From assembly GCA_021788625.1 (NCBI GenBank), contig JAJYKL010000017.1, forward strand, positions 1 to 52,332: a DNA stretch of 52,332 nt, written 5' to 3'. A program made the translations under genes and the position numbers. Position 1 is the stretch's first letter. The number at the start of each line of letters is the position of its first letter. The notes beneath the pieces were generated by a model. The model was not told where the DNA came from and searched no databases. It was given only the letters and a program-made list of their open reading frames with translations. Positions 43,063-52,007 of the stretch are shown here, one piece after another. This stretch comes from Chloroflexota bacterium (GTDB lineage Bacteria > Chloroflexota > Anaerolineae > J036 > Brachytrichaceae).

Positions 43063-44169
43063 ATGATCTACCGAATCGCGAACCTGATCCAAAAGGAGTT
43101 AATCCAGGTCGTCCGGGACTGGTTGATGATTGTGGTCCTGGTGGTCGGCCCGGTTCTGCAACTGTCTTTGCTGGCATGGGCAACGGGCAAAGGCGTCGCC
43201 AACCTGCCGCTGGCGGTGCTGGATATGGATCATAGCGCCACGAGCCGAGGCCTGGCGCTGGCACTGGCTAACACGAAGGAGCTGGCATTGCGCTATTACC
43301 CCGCCGATTTGGCGCACCTGGACCAACTCATCGAGTCGGGCGATGCGAACATCGGCGTCATCATCCCACCTCAATTCGAGAGCGATCTGGCCACAACAGT
43401 TCGCAAACCGGAAGTAATGGTGATCGGCGGTGCCGTTAATAACATCGCTAACAGCACAGGACTGGCGGCGGCCGAGCAGGCCATCAACGATTACCTTTCC
43501 CGACAGGTTGCACCTTCAACCGTCAAGGCGGTGGATCTGCGCGTGGATGTGCAATACAACCCGACGATGAACTCGCGACTGTACACCATCCCAGCCATGA
43601 TCGGCCTGATCGTGTTCGAACTATGCCTGATGCTTGCTTCGCTCGGTCTGACGCGGGAGCGCGAAATCGGCACGCTGGAGCAACTCCTCATCATGCCCTT
43701 CCAGCGCATCGAGCTCATCATCGGCAAGGCTGTGCCGCCATTCCTGCTGACGATGGCCGACTTTCCCCTCATGCTGCTGGTGGCGACGCAGGTGTTTGGC
43801 ACGCCCCTGCGCGGGTCTCTCGTGTTGTTGTTCATTCTGACAGCGCTGTTCATGGCAGCAGAGGTGGGCTGGGGACTCCTGCTTTCTACGATGGCACGCA
43901 CACAGCAGCAGGCCGTGCTGTTCGTTTTCGTACAGGCCATCGTGGACTTGACGCTATCAGGATTCCTGGTGCCAGTGGAAAACCTGCCCCAGGCGATCGA
44001 CATCATTTCCAACGTGGTACCGCTGCGGCACTATCTGGTGATCATTCGCAGCATCATGCTGAAAGGTGCGACCTTATCGGCACTGTGGCCGCATGTGCTG
44101 GCGCTGGCAGTCCTGACGATTGTGATTGGCACCGTCGCGGTGTTCAACCTGGGCAGGCGATTTGACTAG
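43063..44169 (+). CDS. ABC-2 type permease (YbhR type)
   Basis: The 368-residue permease is the paralogue of the preceding one. It has an N-terminal helix, the extracytoplasmic domain beginning VLDMDHSATSRGLALALANT, and five C-terminal helices with the motif REREIGTLEQLLIMPFQRIE. It starts 13 bases after the first permease. The two probably form a heterodimer driven by the two ATPases. The next gene, a second fusion lipoprotein, begins 16 bases downstream. Confidence 0.92.
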   Translation: MIYRIANLIQKELIQVVRDWLMIVVLVVGPVLQLSLLAWATGKGVANLPLAVLDMDHSATSRGLALALANTKELALRYYPADLAHLDQLIESGDANIGVIIPPQFESDLATTVRKPEVMVIGGAVNNIANSTGLAAAEQAINDYLSRQVAPSTVKAVDLRVDVQYNPTMNSRLYTIPAMIGLIVFELCLMLASLGLTREREIGTLEQLLIMPFQRIELIIGKAVPPFLLTMADFPLMLLVATQVFGTPLRGSLVLLFILTALFMAAEVGWGLLLSTMARTQQQAVLFVFVQAIVDLTLSGFLVPVENLPQAIDIISNVVPLRHYLVIIRSIMLKGATLSALWPHVLALAVLTIVIGTVAVFNLGRRFD

Positions 44170-44185
44170 AGCATGAGGATTGGAA

Positions 44186-45490
44186 ATGATCGATAAAGCG
44201 CAGTCAATTTCATGCCGAGTGAGTGCCATGAGGAAACGAAAAAACATATTACTGTTGTTGATGTTGCTGGGCACTCTGCTGGGATGTAAAGCAGGCCTGC
44301 CGCTGGTTCTGCCTGGCAATGCGACGCCAAATTCGGCTGAATCAGGCAACGCCGTACTGAGTGCAGCAGGCTTCCTGGAGGCAAACCAGGTAACCGTCTC
44401 GGCCGAAGTGCAGGCGCCTGTCCTGTCCATCAGTGCGGATCAGGGCCAGTCGGTTCACGACGGTCAGGTGCTAATCACTCTGGACGACACGCTGGCTCAA
44501 ACCCAGAGGGCACAGGCTGTGGCAGCCTTGCAGGTCGCCCAGACCGTACTGACACAGACGCTGACAGGTCCGCGAGTGAATGCCGTGGCTGCCGCACAGT
44601 CCGGCCTGGAACGCTCACACCGCGCGTACCTGGGTGCGTTGCGTGCCGTCACCGACACCGCCGCATTGGTGGCCAACCCACCTGGCCTGGATGCACAGAT
44701 CGCTCAGGTTCAGACGCAGGTGGCGCTGGCTGAGCAGGCCATCCAACAGGCCAGATCAGACGCCCAGCAGGCTCAGGCGTTGCGTGACATGAACCCTGCT
44801 GGAACAAGTGGACGCGATGTCCAGCAGTTCAAACTGGACGCCGCCCAGGCAAACCTGGCTGCTGCAAAAGCTCAGTATGACGGTGCGGTAGAAGCGCTCA
44901 CACAGTTACTGCACATGCGACAATTCCCCGCCGAGCTGGTAGCCAACTGGCATGCGGCACAAAGCCAGGCACTCGTCGCCGCGGCACAGGTTTCGGTGGC
45001 CAATGCCACTCTGCTTACGGAAGAGGCCGGCGCAACCAAGGAGCAGGTGATGGTCTCTCAGGCAGACGTGCAGATTGCTCAGGCAAACCTGGCACTGATC
45101 GACGAGCAAATGTCGCACTATCAGATTCACTCGCCCCTGACTGGTGTGGTCACCAGTAAGCTGGTGCAGGTGGGCGAAGTGGCAAAGGCGGGCGCACCTC
45201 TGCTGGTAGTGACCGATCTGAGCCATGTAAAACTGGTGGTGTACATGCCAGTTGCGGAGATAGGCCGCGTTACCGTTGGCATGCCCGCGCGCGTGACGGT
45301 AAATGCCTACCCCGGTCAGGTGTTCGATGGAGTGATTAGCACCATCGGCAGCAAGGCTGAGTTCACCCCCAGTAATGTGCAGACGAAGGAGGATCGCAGC
45401 AAATTGGTGTTTGCGGTTACGGTGCGCATTCCCAACCCCGACCTGCGGCTGAAAGCGGGCATGCCCGCAGACGTCACGTTGGGTCAGTAG
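44186..45490 (+). CDS. HlyD-family membrane fusion lipoprotein, second copy
   Basis: The product (about 434 residues) has a clear lipoprotein signal: RKRKNILLLLMLLG then TLLGC. A lipoyl half (VTVSAEVQAPVLSISADQGQ), an extended Ala/Gln-rich coiled coil, and a second lipoyl half (HYQIHSPLTGVVTSKLVQVG) follow, then the beta-barrel ending GMPADVTLG. ATG 44186 has TGAGGA upstream; ATG 44228 is an alternative that gives a shorter signal. It is a paralogue of the fusion protein at 40.6 kb. Two lipid-anchored adaptors in one exporter operon suit a cell without a classical TolC partner. Confidence 0.9.
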   Translation: MIDKAQSISCRVSAMRKRKNILLLLMLLGTLLGCKAGLPLVLPGNATPNSAESGNAVLSAAGFLEANQVTVSAEVQAPVLSISADQGQSVHDGQVLITLDDTLAQTQRAQAVAALQVAQTVLTQTLTGPRVNAVAAAQSGLERSHRAYLGALRAVTDTAALVANPPGLDAQIAQVQTQVALAEQAIQQARSDAQQAQALRDMNPAGTSGRDVQQFKLDAAQANLAAAKAQYDGAVEALTQLLHMRQFPAELVANWHAAQSQALVAAAQVSVANATLLTEEAGATKEQVMVSQADVQIAQANLALIDEQMSHYQIHSPLTGVVTSKLVQVGEVAKAGAPLLVVTDLSHVKLVVYMPVAEIGRVTVGMPARVTVNAYPGQVFDGVISTIGSKAEFTPSNVQTKEDRSKLVFAVTVRIPNPDLRLKAGMPADVTLGQ

Positions 45491-45627
45491 GTGCCAGCCG
45501 GCCAATCCACAACCTGAATAGGGGTGATCTTCACTTGCGTAAAATGGACAAACGCGATGGACAGCTGGAGCAGTTTCAAGGTAAACCCTTTACGGCCGCC
45601 GCGTGACCATCGCCAGAGGACGCAATC

Positions 45628-47550
45628 ATGTATTTATCACCACATGCTTTATCACCCGTCCCATTGCAGGACGTTTCGATCGATGACCCATTTTGGTCGC
45701 CGAAACTGAAAACGCTGCGCGAGGTGACGCTACCGGACGTATTGGCCAAGTTTGAACGCGACGGGGCACTGACCAACTTCGATCGAGTGCGTGACCATCA
45801 GACAGGTGGGCATAGCGGTCCTCCCTGGTACGATGGCTTAGTATACGAAACGATGCGGGCTGCGTCTGACATCATGGCGGCCCATTACGATGCAGCGCTG
45901 AATGCAGAATTGCATACCCGGTTGGAAGGGTACATCGCCCGTATCGCCGCCGCCGCAGCGGTGGATCCCAATGGTTATCTAAACACCTACACACAACTGG
46001 AGCGACCGGAGCATCGTTTTGGCCAGAACGGCGGTGACCAAATCTGGCAACACGACCTCTACAATGCGGGTGCACTGATTGAGGCGGCTGTACACCATGT
46101 CCGCGCCACAGGCCAGACGAACCTGCTCCGGGTGGCCGCGCGGTATGCCAGTCATCTGTCTGATGTGATGGGCCCCCAGCCCAGGCGCAACATCGTTCCG
46201 GAGCACCCCCTGCCCGAGGAGGCGCTGGTAAAGCTCTACCTGCTGTTTCGCGAGCAACCCACCCTGCATGAGGCAATGGGATTCCCGGTCGACGTGTCAC
46301 GCTTCCTGCAACTGGTTGAATTCTGGCTGGAACAGCGCGGTCGCTACGAAGGACGTGTGCCACTGAGCATCCCGCAGTGCGGTGCAACGTACGCACAAGA
46401 TCACCAGCCCCTGCTGCAACAGGAAACCGCTGAAGGTCATGCTGTGCGCGCCGCACTGCTCTATACAGGGCTGGTGGCGGCGGCGATGGTCAACCGACGC
46501 GACGATTACTTTCGGGCTGCGCTCAGGTTGTGGGATAACGCGGTGCATCGCCGGATGCACATTACGGGCAGTGTTGGCTCCAACCAGTCGTACGAGGGCT
46601 TTGGACCCGATTATTTTCTTCCCGAGGATGCCTACCTGGAGACCTGCGCCGCGGTGGGCATGGGGTTCTTCCATCAAGCCATGACACTGGCTTTTGCCAA
46701 CGGACGTTTCGCCGATGAGCTGGAACGCTCGCTCTACAACGGCGTCCTCACAGGCGTATCGCTTAAGGGTGATACCTACTTCTACGAGAACCCCCTGACC
46801 AGCGAAGGTCGCGAACGGTGGGCCTGGCACGGCTGTCCATGCTGTCCGCCCATGTTGCTCAAGATATTGAGTGCTCTTGGCAGTTACATTTACGCGTACG
46901 ACGAGACGGGGCTCTACGTGAACCTCTACATCGGATCGCATGCCACCTTCAACCTGCAAGGGAAAACGGTGCACCTCTCACAACGTACGGCCTATCCGTG
47001 GGAGGAGGAGACTGCCTTTACATTCGAGCTGCCCGAGCCAGCCAGGTTTGAGCTCGCACTCCGCATACCTGGCTGGTGCATCGGAGCTCAGGTAAAAGTG
47101 AATGGTCGGACAGCAGACATTGCAGTACGAAATGGATATGCACGATTAATCCGTACCTGGCAGACAGGCGACCACGTCGAACTCCGACTGCCCCTGCCCG
47201 TGCAGCGCATCGAGGCGCATCCGCTGGTGGAAGCGGCACGCGGCAAACGTGCCATCATGCGCGGGCCGCTCGTCTACGCGATGGAGGGAATCGATAACCC
47301 CAGACCAACCGATCTGATCCTGGCCGCCGACCCTCGTTTTACAACGGAGTGGCGCCCTGACGTACTCGGTGGTGTCCGCATCGTGCGGGGCGAATCGGCG
47401 GATGGCAGCAGGTGGTCGGCCATTCCCTTCTATGCAATTGGCAACCGTGGCAAGACGCCCATGCGGGTCTGGCTCCGGCAGACCCTAGCGCCCAACATCA
47501 GCACTGTGCAGTGGAGTCAGGAAGAGCTGTATCGCACGGCCGCTCTTTAG
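45628..47550 (+). CDS. GH127 beta-L-arabinofuranosidase
   Basis: GH127 enzymes remove beta-L-arabinofuranose using a cysteine nucleophile held by zinc. The 640-residue product keeps the whole site: DAYLETCAAVG gives Glu338 and Cys340, and HGCPCCPPML gives Cys405 and Cys406, corresponding to the Glu/Cys/Cys/Cys zinc set of HypBA1. Substrate-binding DYFLPEDAYLE is also present. The N-terminal (alpha/alpha)6 barrel and C-terminal beta domains are both present, at normal length. No signal peptide is seen. With GH51 and GH78 it supports plant glycan side-chain use. The SET-domain gene follows after 10 bases. Confidence 0.94.
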   Translation: MYLSPHALSPVPLQDVSIDDPFWSPKLKTLREVTLPDVLAKFERDGALTNFDRVRDHQTGGHSGPPWYDGLVYETMRAASDIMAAHYDAALNAELHTRLEGYIARIAAAAAVDPNGYLNTYTQLERPEHRFGQNGGDQIWQHDLYNAGALIEAAVHHVRATGQTNLLRVAARYASHLSDVMGPQPRRNIVPEHPLPEEALVKLYLLFREQPTLHEAMGFPVDVSRFLQLVEFWLEQRGRYEGRVPLSIPQCGATYAQDHQPLLQQETAEGHAVRAALLYTGLVAAAMVNRRDDYFRAALRLWDNAVHRRMHITGSVGSNQSYEGFGPDYFLPEDAYLETCAAVGMGFFHQAMTLAFANGRFADELERSLYNGVLTGVSLKGDTYFYENPLTSEGRERWAWHGCPCCPPMLLKILSALGSYIYAYDETGLYVNLYIGSHATFNLQGKTVHLSQRTAYPWEEETAFTFELPEPARFELALRIPGWCIGAQVKVNGRTADIAVRNGYARLIRTWQTGDHVELRLPLPVQRIEAHPLVEAARGKRAIMRGPLVYAMEGIDNPRPTDLILAADPRFTTEWRPDVLGGVRIVRGESADGSRWSAIPFYAIGNRGKTPMRVWLRQTLAPNISTVQWSQEELYRTAAL

Positions 47551-47560
47551 GTTGTAGTGT

Positions 47561-48148
47561 ATGAGTGATCGAACCAATCGAGTTAAAGCCCCATCCGCTC
47601 AACGGGCACGCCGCCCGCCGTACGCGGTCCACGCGTCACCGATCCATGGACAAGGAGTGTTTGCGACACGGCGCATCCTAGCCGACCAGCGCATCATCGA
47701 GTACACAGGCGAACGCATCAGCCAGCTAGAAGCCGACCAGCGCTACGATGACGACCACACCGACCATCCACATGTTTTACTCTTCAGCGTGGACCGGCGT
47801 ACGGTCATCGACGCCGCCGTAGGCGGCAACGACGCGAGGTTCATCAACCATTCATGTGATCCGAACTGCCGGGCGGTAAACGATGGCGGGCGAATCTATA
47901 TTGAAGCGGCCCGCGACATCGTTCGCGGCGAGGAGCTGACCTACGACTACAAGCTGGTGCGCGGCAGGCCTGTCAGCGCCGGCTGGGCAGAACGTTACCG
48001 GTGCCATTGCGGCGCACCCTCATGTCGTGGCACCATGCTTGCTCCGCGAAAACGCTCCCCTGCCGCGTCTTCTGGCCGCGTCACCCATTCCAGCCAGCAA
48101 CGCCGTCGCAAGGGCGCCCGGAGCACAAAGCGCCTGACGCTTGCATAG
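47561..48148 (+). CDS. SET-domain protein lysine methyltransferase-like
   Basis: The 195-residue product carries a compact SET domain: SPIHGQGVFATRRI, the SAM-binding and catalytic NHSCDPNC region (DARFINHSCDPNCRAV), GEELTYDYK with the catalytic Tyr, and a post-SET cysteine patch CHCGAPSCRGTM. A basic Ser/Arg/Lys-rich tail (about residues 160-195) and a short basic N-terminus flank it and could bind DNA or acidic partners. SET enzymes methylate lysines on proteins, mostly in eukaryotes, though bacterial members are known. The natural substrate here is unknown. It may be co-transcribed with the GH127 gene. Confidence 0.92.
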   Translation: MSDRTNRVKAPSAQRARRPPYAVHASPIHGQGVFATRRILADQRIIEYTGERISQLEADQRYDDDHTDHPHVLLFSVDRRTVIDAAVGGNDARFINHSCDPNCRAVNDGGRIYIEAARDIVRGEELTYDYKLVRGRPVSAGWAERYRCHCGAPSCRGTMLAPRKRSPAASSGRVTHSSQQRRRKGARSTKRLTLA

Positions 48149-48181
48149 TAATGACTTTGCACCTACAGTGCATAGAGCAGG

Positions 48182-48216
48182 GCAGTCTGGCACGGAGCCA
48201 GACTGCGGCAAGCCGC
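48182..48216 (+). terminator. Double hairpin after SET-domain gene
   Basis: GCAGTCTGGC (48182-48191), loop ACGGA, GCCAGACTGC (48197-48206) is perfect, and it runs straight into a second small hairpin GCGGCAAGCCGC (48205-48216). It lies 34 bases after the stop codon, as expected for a terminator. Confidence 0.6.
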
Positions 48217-48270
48217 AAGGTGGCGTACCGCTTTGGCGGCATGCCAATCTGACCAAGTGGGAGGAGCCTG

Positions 48271-49083
48271 ATGGATTTCATACAGATCGGTAACATCAAG
48301 GTGAGTCGTTTCATCCTGGGCAGCAACCCGTTTAGCGGTTTCTCACACCAAAGCCCCGCTGTGGATATGGAGATGAAGCGTTACTTCACCACAGCCCATA
48401 TCAAGGATACGTTGCATGCAGCCGAGTCGGCAGGCGTGAACACGCTCATCGCCCGCAGTGACCATCACGTCATGCGCTTTTTGCTGGAGTTTTGGGATGA
48501 GGGCGGCGTGTTGCAGTGGTTCGCCCAGACCTGTCCGGAGCTGGGCACTCCGGAAGTGTCGATCGAGCGCGCTGCGGGCATGGGTGCAAAAGCCTGTCAC
48601 ATCCATGGCGGTGTGATGGACTTCCTGCTGGCGCAGAAACGGGTCAACGAGGTACCCGCGCTGATTGACATGATCCACCGTAAAGGCATGCTGGCAGGCA
48701 TTGCCGGGCATAATCCTGCTGTGTTCGAATGGGCAGAGGAGCACCTGAACGCTGACTACTACCTTTGCTGTTACTACAACTCCAACCATCGCGACGAGCG
48801 CGCTGAGCATGTGCCGGGAATGGAGGAGTGGTTTCTCAAGGAAGATCGCGACATCATGGTCAAGTTGATCCAGCAACTGACACGCCCGGTCATTCATTAC
48901 AAGATTCTGGCAGCCGGGCGCACTGTCCCGGCACAGGCGTTTGCCTTCGCAGCACAACAGATGCGGGCCCATGATGCCGTCTGTGTAGGCGTCGGCCCCC
49001 GCGATGCACCTGGTATGGTGCGCGAAGATGTGCAACTGCTCGAGGCGAGCCTGGCAGCCAGTTCCACGGTTAGCGTTCGATGA
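48271..49083 (+). CDS. Uncharacterised TIM-barrel-like protein
   Basis: I do not recognise a characterised family. The 270-residue protein has an alternating beta/alpha pattern of a TIM barrel, opening IQIGNIKVSRFILGSNPFSG, somewhat like aldo/keto reductases. It has many His and Cys residues that could bind metal: ARSDHHVMRFL, AKACHIHGGVMDF, IAGHNPAVFEW, LCCYYNSNHRDE and a late PVIHYKILAAGR. No nucleotide-binding loop is obvious. GGGAGGAG precedes the ATG. It is 50 bases upstream of the M81 gene on the same strand and may act with it. Function is unknown. Confidence 0.8.
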   Translation: MDFIQIGNIKVSRFILGSNPFSGFSHQSPAVDMEMKRYFTTAHIKDTLHAAESAGVNTLIARSDHHVMRFLLEFWDEGGVLQWFAQTCPELGTPEVSIERAAGMGAKACHIHGGVMDFLLAQKRVNEVPALIDMIHRKGMLAGIAGHNPAVFEWAEEHLNADYYLCCYYNSNHRDERAEHVPGMEEWFLKEDRDIMVKLIQQLTRPVIHYKILAAGRTVPAQAFAFAAQQMRAHDAVCVGVGPRDAPGMVREDVQLLEASLAASSTVSVR

Positions 49084-49133
49084 AGTTGCAGAGTCACGTT
49101 ATGCGCGCTGTGATATAGCGGCAAAGGTGTGTG

Positions 49134-50654
49134 ATGATCAAAGTTCTGGTCGCAGAGTGTAAGCAGGAGGTTTCCACCTTCAATCCTTCCTCCAGCCACT
49201 ACGCGGACTTCGAAGTCACCCGTGGTGAAGAGCTGTTGCGTTACCACCGCGTGGTGCACAACGAGATGCGCGGAGCCCTGGATGTGTTCGACGAGCAGGG
49301 CGATGTACAGGTCGTTCCCGCTTACAGTGCACGTGCCATTACCTCCGGAGGAATACTGGCTGGCCCGGACTTTCGGCGCATCACCGACGAGTTTGAGCAA
49401 AGTCTGCATGATGCCCCTGCCGTCGACGCCGCGTACTTCGCTCTGCATGGGGCCATGGCCGCCGAGGGCGAGGACGACCCGGAGGGACTGCTACTGGCTC
49501 TGGCCCGCCAGGTGCTGGGCGAAACCGTGCCATTCGTCGCCTCGTTCGACCTGCACGGAATCCTCACCGACCGCATGCTGCAGCACCTCGACGCCCTCAC
49601 TGTCTATCATACCTATCCACATATTGACTTTTACGATACCGGGGCACGTGCCGCTCGCCTGCTGCTCTATATTATTCGCGGCGAGGTAAGGCCTGTTACG
49701 GCGAAGGTGTTCATCCCCGCTCTGGTGCGAGGCGATGAGTTGATCACGGCTACCGGTCGCGTCGGTTATGCGGTGCGTGCTGCGCAGGTCTTTGAACATG
49801 CTCCCGGCGGTCTTGCCGCCGGGCTCCTGTGGGGGAACCCATTCACCGATGTAGCTGAGTTGGGAACGTATGCGTTCGCCACCAGCAATGATGATCCCTC
49901 TTTGGCAGGACAGGAAGCTACTCAAATTGCCAACCTGTTTTGGGAGCACCACACCGTGATGCAGGTGCCACTCATGGGGGTGCAGGAGGCCGTGCAGGCT
50001 GCGCTGCAGCCTGGTGGCACCACTATTCTGGTTGACGCCGCCGACGCCACGAGTTCCGGAGCTCCCGGTGATAGCAACGCCATCCTAAAGGAGCTGCTCG
50101 CCCGCGGTTACCAGGGGACAGCACTCGTCCCCATCGTGGATCCAGCCGCCGTGCGCGCCGCCACGCGAGCCGGCGTGGGCAGCACCATCCAGGTGCCTGT
50201 GGGCGGAGCCTTCGACCCTCGCCATCAGCCGGTGGAGGTGACGGGGCGCGTGCGGGTCCTGACCGATGGACAGATCATATCCGAGTCATACGGCGAGCAG
50301 TGGTACGCCGGCGATACTGCGATGGTGCAGGCAGATGGCATCTCATTGATCATCACCAGCCGTGCCGTGAGCCTGTACGACCGCTCGCTCTTCTATGCGC
50401 ATGGCTGCGACCCCCGGCGTTATGAAATCGTGGTGGTGAAGTCACCGCATTGCCAACCTCACATGTACACGGAGTGGGCTGCACGCACCATCGATGTGGA
50501 TGCCCCGGGCGCCACCAGCGCCAACCTGCGCAGCCTGGGCCACACGCACTGTCCGCGGCCGATGTTCCCACTCGACGATGACGTGCCCTTTACGCCGCAT
50601 GTGAGATTATTCCGTCGCGATGGTGCCGCGACAGCCTATATTCCCTCACGCTAA
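49134..50654 (+). CDS. M81-family (MlrC-type) metallohydrolase
   Basis: The product is about 506 residues and belongs to the MlrC family (peptidase M81, formerly DUF1485), named for microcystinase C. Visible motifs are KVLVAECKQEVSTFNPS, YFALHGAMAAEGEDDPEG, SFDLHGILTDRML, YHTYPHIDFYDTG, and in the C-terminal domain the family phrase DAADATSSGAPGDSNAILKE. These His and Asp residues are probable metal ligands. Most family members are not near toxin genes and have unknown amide or peptide substrates. A GTG sits one codon before the chosen ATG; AAAGG upstream fits the ATG. Confidence 0.9.
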   Translation: MIKVLVAECKQEVSTFNPSSSHYADFEVTRGEELLRYHRVVHNEMRGALDVFDEQGDVQVVPAYSARAITSGGILAGPDFRRITDEFEQSLHDAPAVDAAYFALHGAMAAEGEDDPEGLLLALARQVLGETVPFVASFDLHGILTDRMLQHLDALTVYHTYPHIDFYDTGARAARLLLYIIRGEVRPVTAKVFIPALVRGDELITATGRVGYAVRAAQVFEHAPGGLAAGLLWGNPFTDVAELGTYAFATSNDDPSLAGQEATQIANLFWEHHTVMQVPLMGVQEAVQAALQPGGTTILVDAADATSSGAPGDSNAILKELLARGYQGTALVPIVDPAAVRAATRAGVGSTIQVPVGGAFDPRHQPVEVTGRVRVLTDGQIISESYGEQWYAGDTAMVQADGISLIITSRAVSLYDRSLFYAHGCDPRRYEIVVVKSPHCQPHMYTEWAARTIDVDAPGATSANLRSLGHTHCPRPMFPLDDDVPFTPHVRLFRRDGAATAYIPSR

Positions 50655-50718
50655 GAAAGGTCGAGCCCAGGGAAGCATGGATCAACACAGGCTGGTTTCA
50701 GATTTATAGAAGGTGCTC

Positions 50719-51141
50719 ATGTTTAATCTGGATACCCATACTCCATTCGGCGCGCGTGTTGTGAAGCGATTGCAGGACGAGCAAGTGATCTGGTTGACCA
50801 CTGTCCGGCCGGATGGTATTCCGCAACCTAATCCGGTGTGGTTTCTGTGGGACGGCGAGACGATCCTGATCTACAGCCAGCCCGGAGCCAAAAAGGTGAG
50901 CCATATCCGCCAGAATCCGCGGGTGGCGCTCAACTTCAACACCGAGGAAAGCGGCGATGATGTGGTGGTGATAACCGGAGTGGCGCGAATTGACCCAGAC
51001 GCCCTGCCCGTCAATCGCAACGCGGCCTATCTGAAGAAGTACACGCAGGGCATCTTTGACATAAACTCCACCCCCGACCGGATGAGCCAGGACTACTCCA
51101 CCATCCTTCGCATCACACCCAGGCACCTGCGCGGGTGGTGA
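50719..51141 (+). CDS. PNPOx-fold F420/flavin-dependent protein
   Basis: The 140-residue product is a split-barrel protein of the PPOX class with the pattern VIWLTTVRPDGIPQPNPVWF, LWDGETILIYSQPGAKKVSH and RQNPRVALNFNTEESGDDVV. This resembles the TIGR03618/TIGR03667-type F420-dependent group. It might reduce small molecules with F420H2 or FMN. No F420 biosynthesis gene is in the window, so the cofactor is uncertain. AGAAGG precedes the ATG at 50719; two codons upstream the frame also offers a GTG. Confidence 0.9.
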   Translation: MFNLDTHTPFGARVVKRLQDEQVIWLTTVRPDGIPQPNPVWFLWDGETILIYSQPGAKKVSHIRQNPRVALNFNTEESGDDVVVITGVARIDPDALPVNRNAAYLKKYTQGIFDINSTPDRMSQDYSTILRITPRHLRGW

Positions 51142-51218
51142 TGCGTGCGCCGCAGACATGCATGGTCCCCAGGCGACCGACCCTGCACGTGTGGGGCATG
51201 TGATCACTTCGTATCGCC

Positions 51219-51896
51219 ATGACCTATAAGGCCGTCCTGCTTGATTTCTACGGCACGCTGGTCGAGGGGGATGAGTCCATCCTGCACGACATTACGTGGC
51301 AGGTGGCAGCCGCATCGCCCTTGCGGCCCACCCAGGCACAGGTTATGCAGCGCTGGTGGGAGTTAATGAGTCGCATGTGCCACGCCGCTTATGGTCGATC
51401 GTTCCGGCTGCAACGTGAGATCGAGCTGGATAGCCTGCGCTCGGTAATCGAGGAGATGCGGTCGAATCTGGACGCGCAGGTGCTCGTGCGGGCCATCTTT
51501 AAAAACTGGCAATCACCGCAAGCGTATCGTGATGCCATCCCATTCCTGCAGCACTTGCAACTGCCAGTCTGCGTTGTCTCCAATATCGACGAGGCTGATC
51601 TACAGTCAGCGATCGCCGCCCAAAACTGGGAGTTGCCTTTCGTCGTGACGAGTGAAGCCTGTTGCGCATACAAACCGCGCCCGGAGATGTTTGCCGCGGC
51701 CTTGCGCAGGCTGCGTCTTGAGCCCTGTGACGTTTTGCATGTGGGCGACTCAGTCTCAAGCGATGTAGCAGGCGCCCAGGCTCTGGGCATTGACGTGGCA
51801 TGGATAAACCGTCATAACCGGCCGGCACCGCTTCCTGCGCCTACGTATGCGGTGTCCGATCTGCAGAAACTCGCTGTGGTTCTCGAACGGACCTGA
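51219..51896 (+). CDS. HAD-superfamily hydrolase
   Basis: The 225-residue protein is a HAD hydrolase with motif I as LLDFYGTLVEG, where the second Asp of DxD is Tyr. This is typical of haloacid-dehalogenase-like members rather than strict phosphatases. Motif II is VVSNIDEADL, motif III Lys lies in YKPRPEMF, and motif IV is HVGDSVSSDVAGA. An alpha-helical cap lies between motifs I and II. It could be a phosphatase for small metabolites or a dehalogenase; context gives no hint. There is no strong ribosome site. Confidence 0.88.
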   Translation: MTYKAVLLDFYGTLVEGDESILHDITWQVAAASPLRPTQAQVMQRWWELMSRMCHAAYGRSFRLQREIELDSLRSVIEEMRSNLDAQVLVRAIFKNWQSPQAYRDAIPFLQHLQLPVCVVSNIDEADLQSAIAAQNWELPFVVTSEACCAYKPRPEMFAAALRRLRLEPCDVLHVGDSVSSDVAGAQALGIDVAWINRHNRPAPLPAPTYAVSDLQKLAVVLERT

Positions 51897-52007
51897 TTCA
51901 GCCAACTGGTTCACCCGCGGTCTCGATCAAGTTATGCAAGGTCGTAAGGACTGCCGTGGTTGACAAGGCGCCAGTCGTTGACTAAAGTGTCTGTGACGGA
52001 GGCAACG

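Noticed and set aside
49134..50654. Microcystin degradation cluster
   Set aside because: Only the MlrC-type protein is present; mlrA, mlrB and mlrD are not seen, and the family is broad.
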